Assembly: GCF_001649575.2 (NCBI RefSeq)
Contig: NC_051439.1
Span: forward strand, 13,422,834-13,486,833
Direction: 5' to 3'
Length of the DNA stretch: 64,000 bases
Source of the DNA: Kryptolebias marmoratus
Lineage: Eukaryota; Chordata; Actinopteri; Cyprinodontiformes; Rivulidae
Shown in pieces: positions 14,690-24,239 of the stretch. A program made the translations under genes and the position numbers. Every line of letters begins with the position of its first letter. Within the stretch, counting starts at the first letter, position 1. Under the pieces are notes generated by a model. It made no database searches. It was not told the DNA's origin and saw only the letters and a list, made by a program, of their open reading frames with translations.

Positions 14690-14830
14690 CGCTGTGTCCA
14701 GCCACATTAAGCACAGTTTCAGATGACTGAATCCAGACTGTCTACCAGCTGACAACTGAAGTCACTCATTATTATAGGTTTAAGTTATGCAAATTAATTA
14801 GGTGAATTCCCTTAATTAAAATCAAGTCTG
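14690..14830. promoter_or_regulatory. Candidate enhancer-like AT-rich block with octamer and homeodomain-type sites
   Basis: Within kif26a intron 2, TTATGCAAATTAATTAGG (near 14787) holds an ATGCAAAT octamer overlapping TAATTA, with another TTAATTAA nearby. Such clusters are common in conserved non-coding elements, but conservation cannot be tested here. Confidence 0.2.
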
Positions 14831-15091
14831 GAGGTTGTCTTTCGTGTTTCTACCTGTTCTTTTATTAAATTGCGTGTGTTTTTTCCCCCCTTTAATTATA
14901 TTTTATCACTTGCTGACTGAACAACATAAAGAGTGTCAAAGGCAGCTTAAATGAAGGTAGGGTAGCTCAAGGACATAATTACGGCAAAGTTAATTTGAAG
15001 ATGCACTGCTCAGTGTGAGCAAGATGTTGCAAATTGTGAGAACAAACTGGGAAATTTGGTCATTTGTGTATAATGTGTGTGTTTATCGCTT

Positions 15092-15395
15092 GCCGCTGAA
15101 CGCAAAGGCGGAGCGATTATCTGTGTGTGTGGGTGTGTTTGTCTGTACTGTTAGCAAAATATCTCACAAACAACTGAAAGGGTTTTAGCGAAACCTTCAG
15201 AAAGTAATCGATGGCTGTACATTTACAGCTGATTAACTCTTGGAGCCAATGCAAGTCAAGATGGCAACTATAATTTATCAACATTAGTCTACACAAAAAT
15301 GGCTATAACTCAGTGCATTTTACAGATATTGAGCTAAACTTTGGTGTGGTAGTAGCTGACAGTCTAATAGATCATGCAGGACCATGTGAGATGTA
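15092..15395 (+). repeat. Dispersed interspersed repeat, copy A (longest)
   Basis: It contains AGCAAAATATCTCACAAAC, TTTCAGAAAGTAATCGATGG, ACAGCTGATTAACTCTTGGAG, ACAGATATTGAGCTAAAC and TTGGTGTGGTAGTAGCTGA in that order. The same ordered blocks recur at 36.53-36.70, 46.18-46.42 and 59.41-59.61 kb, so it is an interspersed repeat. No protein-coding capacity is seen. The class (SINE or non-autonomous DNA transposon) is not settled. Confidence 0.8.
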
Positions 15396-16032
15396 CTATA
15401 ATATTGCATAAAGTAGCATATATTGTTATTTCCAAGGTTTGACTTAACTGGCTAAATTTCTCAACTTAAGATGATCTGCATCCTTTCAAGAAATGCTAGC
15501 TCTTTAATGAAAACAGTTTCTAATACTAACCACATGGTTTGCACACAAACACTTTCCTGCATGTCTACCATTGTCCACTTCCACCCACAGCTTACTACAA
15601 AGCAGCCCTGAACCACAGATATGAAGGGAGGGGCTTTTGCTTCCACAGCTTTCTTCTGAGACATACTGTAAGCATGTTCCTGTAGACCCAAACAGGAAAA
15701 CACAAAAACTGTCTGGAAGGCTTCAGAGTGTGTGAAAAGTCAACTTTCCCTTCAGAAGGCTTCGTGTATAATAGCACTTTCACGCTACCCAAACACTCTT
15801 CCTTGAATTTTTGTCCACTTGCTACTACTACTGTATTCAAACAATAAGTCTACATGAAGGGAGAGGGGGGCAGAGGGATGTCTGGGGACTGAGTGACTTC
15901 CTTTTTAGAAAAAAAAAAACAAAAAACGAGACTGCAGGCGGATTAGGAGGGTGGGGAAGTGTGACCTCGGGTAAACAGTCTCGCTTTTTCCCATGACAGC
16001 TGCAGACTCAACACCGGCCGAACCCTGGGCAG

Positions 16033-16138
16033 GTGTGTGTGTGTGTGTGTGTGGGGGTGCATGTGAGGTTATTACATGGAAGTGTGTGTTTAGTAGCTCT
16101 GTGTGTGTGTGTGTGTGTGTGTGNGGGGGGGGGGGGGG
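16033..16138. repeat. GT microsatellites followed by an undetermined base and poly-G
   Basis: Two GT runs (16033-16052 and 16101-16123) occur. The second is followed by an ambiguous N at 16124 and 14 G bases. The N marks a sequencing or assembly uncertainty at the GT/poly-G junction. Confidence 0.95.
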
Positions 16139-17264
16139 AATCCCAGACCAACCAGTACCTGAATGACCCCCACTGACCTTTATGCTCTCCTTGGAGGAAG
16201 TCATTTGGAAGCAACCATCCATAACCACATCCATCCTCTGAGCCCCAACAGGTGAGCAGCTCAAACTCACAGAAACAATGGGTTTATTATCCTTCAGCAG
16301 CAGAAGCCCCTGCTACAACAATGGTGCAACAGCAGGCCTGTTTGCCACCCCGAAATTAAGGCCCAATTTAGCCGTCAACAAGTTCAAATAAGGGCTAAAG
16401 GAGTGGTCTTCATGTCTTTCTTCCACACAGAGCACCTTAAAGGCTCCAAGTGATGCTGGAGGGTCTGACACTAAACACAGGGTCAGTTTAAATAACATAA
16501 TAGCTTTTAAGCCTTTATGTGGGTTGAAAATACCTGAATAAAGATCTGATATCCTTCAAACTTCCTACAGCAATCTGACCACACATATAGAACCCAGGTG
16601 GTACAAAAATGTCTCTTAGGACACCTGCTGCATGAACATCAGGTGCTGTCAGATTAGTGGGGGAACCTTTAAGTGCTGTAATTCAATCTCAGTTTGAGAT
16701 TCTCAAAAAAAAAAAATGGAACAACAAAAGGAGAGTAGACCTGAGGGGCAAACCCGGCCCAACACAACAACAGCCTATATTTAACCGTGGTGGGAATTGT
16801 GGGAGCAGACGCACAGGAACACTTTCAATGCACAACGAAGGCCGGCTGGGACCCAACTTCCTCCTCAGTCTCCAACATGAGTGTCTTGCTCATTTGGACA
16901 CCCCCCCCCTCCACACCCAACAGCAACATAAAAAGATAAGCATTGTTTGGCCAAACAAAGAGCCACTTTCAATGTCTCAAAACCCCCCAGTTTCACATCC
17001 AAGGCGAATATTTGATGTCAGGCAGGACAATAGTTAACTTCACAAGTGGATGATGTGAACCTTCTTGGTACAGTTGGACAAAGTGGACAATGGAGAACAG
17101 GTGCAAGTGGGGACAATTAAACAAAAGATAGAAGAAATGCTTCATCAGCTCAAAGTATTTCTAAGAAGCTGAGTTTTAGAGAGAACAAGTTAGTGATGGT
17201 TTTCTGACTTTAAGGTGAAAAAACATTTTTTAAAAAGTTGGAATTTGAAAGTGTGAAAAACAAC

Positions 17265-19056
17265 CTTCAAGGAGTTCTGGTCAGCCAGAGCCAGCGCCTG
17301 CTTCTTCAGCTCGGAGACCTTCTTCTGGCACTGCTGGCACGAGCCTCCTCCTTTCTCCTCCGACTCGGAGATGGAAACCGACCCGGCGCCCTCAGGAGCA
17401 GGTCGGCTGCTGCATCGCGCCTCCTCCGCAGACTGGAGTCTTTTCCTGGGGGTTACCGCAGCCTCTCCGCCCGGACACCCCTCCACCTTCAGCACAACAC
17501 AGAAACTTTGGTTAACAGTTGGACTGCCAGCAGAAACACCTCAGACTAGTGCGCAAAAAGTGGTCCTTCCTTGGAGGAAATTTGGCAACCCGCAGGGACG
17601 CAGCTCAAGCGCAAAAGAAAACGAAACTAATCACCTTTCCCCACTTCATCAGTGACTCACTTACAGTGAACAGGCGGCTGTGAAGGTCCCCTCCATCAGA
17701 AACCAAGTTGCCTGAGCTCATTCTCCCAGATCAGGGGTTCAGGAGAGGGTGCTGGTGCAACTCGGAGGGGGGTTTTGTTGCAGAAAGGCGCGCGGCAGAG
17801 CAGAGCCATAGGCTACACACTGCAGACCTGACTCTGGGTTACCTGTCATCTGCCACATCAGGGCTGCGAACCTCCGAGTCCGAAAGTTTACAAGCTGCGC
17901 ACGAGTTTTGGCTCTGGAGGGAGGCGGTGTAGTGCTGGAATGGGAGGGCTGAGGGAAGTTTCCTTGGGGGGGGCGCAGACCTCTCTGAACTGAGCAGGGA
18001 CATATATCTGCCCATTTAAAGTGTTTCTCTTATTAATATTACTTTAATAAAAGGAAGGGAAAATAATTTTATTTGATGGATCACATGTTGGCACTTTGGA
18101 ATTTCTTTTTTAGTGTGATGCGGCTAAAAAAAAGTTAATCAAGCACAAAACAGGACAAAATATTATCTTTATGTGTTCTGTTGTAGATATTTATTCCAGT
18201 TAAAGGGCTCATCAATAACTGTTGCCTCTCCCAGGATTTGCGCAGCGCTGTGGGTCCTCGGTGTGACTCTGGCGCCATCCTCTGTCCAAAACGCAGCACA
18301 GCAGCAGCAGCTCGCAGCCTGAAGGGCTGCTGCGCACTACAGGTTTAATATTTAATTGGTAAACTTTGAATATTTCATGCGGGTGATGTCAGCCACAGTG
18401 ACCACACGCGCTTCTGCCCCCCAACAACTGAAGCATTTTTTTTTCTCTTTAAACGACAGATTTTTGGACTTTGATGTCTTTGGGTTTCAATTTGCGCCTG
18501 TCACAGCACATTATACAGAACGTGTTTGATCAAATTTGGGGTGGAAAGACAGAAACATGTTCAGTAGAGTGTATTTTCAATTAATGGTGGCAACATTTAA
18601 AGCTTCAAGAGATGAATCCAGGAGATTCAAGGTTTTGGATTTTTTTTTATTTTAAGCTTTTACCAAACATATCAAACATTTAAATCTGAATCGGAATTGA
18701 TTTTTGAGATTTTTTCTTACGCAAATAAAAGTTAAAACTCTTTAAATTACAATAAAGGAAGTCTTCAACACTTGACCAAGATCAACTTTTTCCTCCTAAA
18801 TCTGAGGTTGAAGTTTGAAGTTAACAGAAGCGGGTGTGATGCTGAACAGACAGGAGCATCATTTGCCCATCACCACTCGTTTCAAACACCCCATTTCGGA
18901 CCCGTTGTTTTCTTTTACCTTTGTTTTTCTCTTCAGCAGGTGACTCGTAAACCCAAATATGATGTCGGAGTCAACAAAAATCGTCCCCAGGTCTATGACG
19001 CTGGGGTTGGGCTTCCCAGCTTCGGCAGACCCCGCCGGGGAGTTTGGCAAAGCCAT
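17265..19056 (-). CDS. kif26a: KIF26-family atypical kinesin, 5' coding exons 1-2 (partial; probably kif26a)
   Basis: Two exons join in frame on the minus strand. Exon 1 runs from 19056 down to 18919 (46 codons); its ATG has a near-ideal GCCATGG context and it ends at a good AAG|GTAAAA donor. Exon 2 runs from 17486 down to 17265 (74 codons) and ends at a weak AAG|GTTGTT donor. Both junctions are phase 0. Exon 2 carries the stretch SRPAPEGAGS and a CQQCQKKVSELKKQAL motif, ending NSLK. This resembles the N-terminal Cys-x-x-Cys/ELKxQAL region of KIF26 proteins, whose next exon begins Asp-Pro, so the boundary also fits. KIF26 proteins are kinesin-like proteins with little or no ATPase activity that bind microtubules and affect signalling and neuronal development. 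Paralogue choice (a rather than b) rests on position: in human, KIF26A lies just downstream of ASPG on the same strand, as here. The motor domain lies beyond the left edge. Confidence 0.72.
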
Positions 19057-19700
19057 GGCGTTGTCCAGAAAATATTCCACTCGGTGGGAAACCTATTTGA
19101 CTTGTAGATCCATCAAATTCGCGTGTCTCGTGCCCCCTGAAAAGATCCGCAAGGGTTTTTAATCCGGACATTCAGTGGATCGCGGTGAGCTCTCGGCACG
19201 TGTGCGTAAAATAACCTCTTGGGTTTCCAGATGTCCACCAAAAAAAAAAAAAAAAAGGCAAGAAGTAGAATCCACCCGGCGTGCAGAGAAGGTGTAATCC
19301 ACTGTGGTACTTTTTAAACCATCCTCTGGCTGATCAGGTCTGAGATCTGCGCGCCGCAGCAGGTCTGTATAAAAGCACCTTGCGCATCTGCTGCGCACTC
19401 ATCTCCTGCTTCTCCTCCCCTCAGCCATTCTCTCTCTCTCTCTCCCCCCACCCTGAGCTCTCCTGTCACTGATGACCTCCTCTTCCACCCGGTCTGCCGG
19501 CGCGTGCTTGTCACCCCCCCCCCCGCACGCACGGAGATGTAAAACGCAGCAGCAGTCCTGCTTGGAACCCTCCTAATGACTCCATCTTTGTCATGTTCTT
19601 GTGTCACTTGACTGTGTGACAGTGGCGCACACTGATGGCTCCATCTTCACGAGTCAAAGATTGTTAAACCTGCAAGCTGAACCTTCTTACCCCCCAGATA
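19057..19700 (-). promoter_or_regulatory. kif26a 5' UTR/promoter region, GC-rich
   Basis: Directly upstream (minus sense) of the predicted kif26a ATG lies CpG-containing DNA (19,060-19,560) with CT and C runs. The transcription start is not visible. A TATA-type box at 19368-19375 points the other way (plus strand) and is listed separately. Confidence 0.4.
19368..19375 (+). promoter_or_regulatory. TATA box (TATAAAAG) on the strand opposite kif26a
   Basis: TATAAAAG is a full consensus TATA element in the plus direction, inside the GC-rich kif26a promoter region. It could start a divergent plus-strand transcript around 19,400. In minus sense it is not a TATA box for kif26a. Confidence 0.35.
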
Positions 19701-20665
19701 AAGATTCAAAGTGTGAGCTTCTCGAGTTCCCATTCATGTCAGTCAGCTGAAATTTCATTCGTTTGGCCAACTTATTTTAGACCTAATGAAGCTCATATTA
19801 GTCTGTGCTTTCTTTTAAAGTTTCACCTATTCTTTTTGTCTAAGTCATTGCAAACTATAAAATCAAACCTAGAAAAGGTTATCCTGAACTATATCAGATG
19901 GTGCAGATATACTGATATGCAATTCTGAAATGCAGGTAGGCACTCAATGTACACAAAATACTCAGCTGCAAACCAGTAAAAGCTTAAATCATGTGACTAC
20001 ACAGTCTGTATAGGTAAAAAATATATATTAAATTTAACACTTGACCTGTTTTCAGTCTTTTTTGCTGCTTTAAACGTGGCAGCGGGCCTCAGATTTTTAA
20101 TTCAAGGACACAATAACCATCTAAATGAGTCAAAAATGTGCAGATTCTGTTTTTTTACTTCTTTTATTTACCTGTATTCCTGAATTTCTGAATAATTTGA
20201 TGATTCTAAATGCTTGCGACTAAACATTGCATGTCATGTCTGAAATTCAGCCAGATCAAACGATTGCCAATCGATATTCAATGAATAAGCCGTCACCTCT
20301 TTAATCAGGCCGAGCCTATTATCAGTATGGATTGAGAACTGCAGCTAATAGGTGCTTTCCACCAGAGTCAGAGGAACTATGATGGACTGATGGAGCAGCA
20401 GGGCTTTTCTATATAAACATAACCCCAAGACGAAGTCCAGTTTTGGTTCATGTGTTCTGAAGCAGTTCCTGAATTAATTAATGAATAAAGAGGCAATTAA
20501 CTGTGGTTATACAATCAAAACCTTTATAATTCTGCAGAATATAAACTGGCAGAATGATATTATGTTTTATTTATAGCTACAAATTCACAAGATGTTACAA
20601 GTCACTGCAGGAGGTGTGTTGACTTTCAGTTGCAAGTGTTTCTCAAGTCCTCAAACCACTTGTGC

Positions 20666-20684
20666 CTACATTTCCCAGAATGCA
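20666..20684 (+). promoter_or_regulatory. ZNF143/THAP11-type promoter motif
   Basis: CTACATTTCCCAGAATGCA closely matches the SBS motif (ACTACAWTTCCCAGAATGC) bound by ZNF143/THAP11, which is concentrated at promoters. No annotated gene starts here: kif26a begins 1.6 kb to the left and aspg ends 3.5 kb to the right. Confidence 0.45.
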
Positions 20685-21194
20685 TTAGGACCGAAAGGTG
20701 GCTGTGTTTGGACCCTCCCTGTAGCGCAGCTGGTTGCAATAACCCAAAAGAGCGCGAGTCTATTAGTTTTCAATTATTTAAAAAGATGCATTCAAAGACT
20801 CGGGAAATTACAGTTCTTTAACCATGACCCTTTATGCTTCGGTTTTTCGTGAGAATGAGTTTGCGCGTCGGTGTGGTTTTCTTCTTGCTTCTTGCTTTAT
20901 AGCTCAGTGGGGTCTAAACCAAGTTTCCAAATATAAATCTAGATTCCAGCTACTCGAAACAGGTTTTTTTTTCGTAGAAGGTCATTGCTAAAAGGGAGGA
21001 ACAAGTTCTAAAGTTTTTAGTTTTTTTTTAGTTTTTATTTAAACAAATGTGATCAAGATTCAGACTTGGGCAACAATGACGCTCTGGCAGCTAAACAAGG
21101 GGGATAAATGATTATTATTCTACGGATGGATTCATTATTTCTGAGCATCTCATCCACTTTTATTCCAACCCACACCTCTGTTTGTCAGAGTAAC

Positions 21195-21480
21195 CCGCGA
21201 TAAAAACGGATCCACTTTGTCCTTCAGCTCCTCCCCGCCGCAGGAGGTCTGGGTTGGGTCTCTTCCTTCCGGCCCCTGGAGAAGACCCGGGATGGATCGG
21301 ACCCCATCCCCGGGGGACCGCAGACGCTGCTGCATCTGCTGCCCTTTACGCGCGCACGGGCGCGCGCTCGGGCACATGGCTGTGGGCATCTCATTAGCGC
21401 CTCTGCTCTGCCTCATCCTGGGAGACCTCTGCGGCTCCTCCCGCTGCAGGACAGGCTCTGCGAGAAGCGTTTAGCAAATA
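21195..21480. promoter_or_regulatory. CpG-rich island between kif26a and aspg
   Basis: A locally very GC- and CpG-rich block (for example ACGCGCGCACGGGCGCGCGC near 21348) stands in otherwise AT-rich spacer. It contains a plus-strand open frame of about 60 codons from the ATG at 21292 with a hydrophobic stretch, but no family match. More likely an upstream or alternative promoter/CpG island than a coding gene. Confidence 0.4.
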
Positions 21481-22649
21481 TTGATAGTTCTCGGCGCATT
21501 GAGGACATCAAAGAAAGGCAGGAGGAGAAAAAGAAGAAGGAGGAGGAGGAGGAGGGGGATAAATGTTGAGCGGTGCGTTCATGAATGATTTATGCAATAT
21601 TCCTTGAAAAAAAAAATCATTTGGATTTTCTTGTGTCAGATTCTGAATGCTAAGTTTTCCCCCTCCTCTCATGAATCTCACAGTAAAACAACCTGTGTTT
21701 AAATTTTAATCAAGGACTTTGAATTAATTTATTAATTAGGCCCAGGCTTGGACTGATGAGGGGGGGAATCAATGAAAAGCGAAGGAAAAGACTAGTGAAC
21801 ATATCCCAAACTACTTTAAATGAGACATATATGGCTCCTCTTTAATCGGTGGTTGATTCATTTAAAAGAAAATTTCTCTCTAGTGTTAGATTAGTCATAA
21901 ATGACACCACATGTGTGCATATTTGCCATTTTACATTAAAACTCCTTTCCCCTACTTTGGACAGTGACCATCCCTGCGGACGGAAGGTCCATCACCCCCC
22001 ACAGACTCATCACAGACAAATGGTTCTTTATTGACTTGTTTTAATCAGTACCTCTGAATAGCAGCAACAGAAAAGCAGTGAAAATGCAAGCCTTACTGCA
22101 GCAGCAGAGCTGTTAAAATTTTGTGTGTGCGCCAGCACGATGAAATTACTGAAGCCTAATGATTTTTACAGCCCCCCACAGCTCCCCGAGACTGCAGGTG
22201 TGGCTGTAACACAATGTGGTAAAATGACATAAAGGAGGCAGGAAAGCATGAATAAATCACACAGTTGTTCCAGCGTTGTTCGGAGTCGGGCCTTCTGAGA
22301 TGTCTCCCTTCACAAAGGAGACGCTCGGAGCGTTTTCCGTAACGTGGCGGCAAAGTGTCCAACTGCTCAAGTGGTCCTAAACATTTCACAATTTTCTCAA
22401 AGAACTGTTGAACTATTGAGAACCACTTGATCAGAACGACTGTGCACTTCTTCCACTCGAGGTCCGTCCTCTTGCTGATCACACTGTAGTGAAAGAAGAA
22501 GAAGGAAAAAAGCAGCTACAGTCAGGCTCTGAGAAAATAAGGCACATCTCGCAACAGAGATCATAGCAAACCCACGCAGAAAACCAGCAGAACGATCAGC
22601 TGAGGGCTTCTCTGAGATCTCACCTGAAGCTTTCTTCTTCCCCTGCAGT

Positions 22650-22694
22650 AGTGTTCCTTGGTGTCATCCCGGCTAAGACTGTGCGCCCGAGCAG
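22650..22694 (+). other. Exon-like segment with strong splice sites on both sides
   Basis: A pyrimidine tract ending in CCCCTGCAG precedes about 45 bases that end in GAGCAG|GTAAGAGTG, a near-consensus donor. One frame across it is open (VFLGVIPAKTVRPSR). No partner exon or protein family was recognised. It may be an exon of an unannotated non-coding or coding transcript, or a chance arrangement. Confidence 0.25.
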
Positions 22695-24239
22695 GTAAGA
22701 GTGCCTTTATATAGCGTTTAGGGACTAGGTTCATACAAGCCTCTCATTCAGGGAAGAATGAGGCCCGTGCTGGTTCAACCGGACGAGCTGGGTTCCTCCG
22801 GAGAGGAACGGGACAGGGCAGCCAACCCTCGACACAGATAAGTGCTGACAACTGTAGGCTGAGAAATCACATGAACAGATGGAAATCTGCCGCATGAGTT
22901 TCTGATTGTGAGTGATTTATTTTATAATCGCGAACGGCTGATATGGTATGCTGTTCAATGAGCTTTTCTCCTAAAGCCCCACTGCTTTCACAACGATCCA
23001 GTTAGTATTCGAAGCACATTTCTGGAGGAGTACAAAGGAACTGAGCTCCGTGATAAAAATGACTTCCAACAGATGAGAACATGCTGTAATTCAGGCAAAA
23101 AAAAAAAGATGAGATATGGAAATTTTCTAATAGAATCTCTGGCTAGGATCAAAACTTACAGTTTCATCGGAGTTTATGGGGTTTTGTGCAACACAAAGGC
23201 AAAGGAGGAACTTTTTAAAAGAAAATGTCAGTTTTATTTCCATTGTTTGTTTTTTTTTTTTTCCACAATTCAACAAAATCACTTCCATACACTTCTCACA
23301 CTTTTTATTTGTGACACAACAGTGAGACAGAGGGTAGTTTTGAAAGCAACAGGATACATTTCAAGTAATTAAGGTGGGATCATAAAATCTGAATGGATTA
23401 AAAAAAAACTAATTATCTTGAAAAAAAAAAGAGTGACAGTGTTTCACAGCATTCACCTGTTGCTCAATAATGAGGAGACGTACAGTAAATGAAATTGCTC
23501 GTGAAAGGAAATAATTAGCAAAATGTAATGGAACACAAAGGTTTCAGCTCGATCTGTGTCACACAAAAGAAGTCTTTCCGTCTTTTTTTTTTTTTTTTTT
23601 TGAGTACGAGATATGCGACACTTCCAGTTGGACAATTAGCAGAAGGAACAGGCTGGATGAGTCTCAGAAGCAACTGCGGGTTTTTAACGATGTCTGCTGA
23701 GCAGCAGGAAGTGAAATTGAGAAATTATTGCAAGTGGATTGCATTCAATATGGTCAAAGAAAAACAACAAAATACAAGAAAATCTAATTCTACAGTGTGC
23801 TTTTTATAATCTCACAACAACAACAACCATAAAAATAGAATCTGTGAATATACCCTGTCATGTGAAACATCACAAACATTTGGATTTAGACATAAAATCT
23901 ACTCGTTACAGTATGCAGCCATGTAACTTTTAAAAGCAGCTCTGGTGGCGTTCACCGATTCCCTGATTACACGTCTGTTGTTCATACGAACATCTAAATA
24001 AAACATCCAACTCTGTAACATGTTTCTTTTTTACATACATGTGGTTTTGTTCGTTCAGGGGCAACTGAAAGCACACCTTACACATGACGACACAAGTTTG
24101 GAAGGAAAAACTGAGGCAGTCAAGGCCTCAGATGAAATGTGCAGGACTTAAAACTGGTAAAGTAAAACGCAATGGCGGACGGCGCGCAGAGGACGAACTG
24201 GAGGGAAGTGGACAGAATCTCGTCGGATGAAGCGTCGGT

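Larger units (their letters stand above)
1..17264 (-). other. kif26a intron 2 (left part of window), no further exons seen
   Basis: This 17 kb has no open frame that looks like a KIF26 exon on the minus strand, nor a convincing gene on the plus strand. Open frames of 60-175 codons occur but lack recognisable motifs, favourable codon composition or usable flanking splice sites. I read it as part of a very long intron. It contains a degenerate repeat (1-175), a CT/AT microsatellite (480-579), a solo LTR (7492-7926), an L2-like LINE 3' end (13860-14280), a dispersed repeat copy (15092-15395) and GT/poly-G runs near 16.03-16.14 kb. Confidence 0.55.
19700..24239. other. Spacer between kif26a and aspg
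   Basis: No recognisable protein gene. Besides the ZNF143-type motif, CpG island and exon-like segment listed above, the right part (about 23.2-24.2 kb) is probably the aspg 3' UTR: reverse-complement AATAAA signals occur at 23304-23309 and 23233-23238, about 0.9-1.0 kb beyond the aspg stop. Long T runs lie near 23.25 and 23.59 kb. Confidence 0.45.

Noticed and set aside
18260..18285. CAGAGGATGGCGCCA on the minus strand as a further CTCF-like site
   Set aside because: Spacing departs from the core consensus; weaker than the three sites reported.
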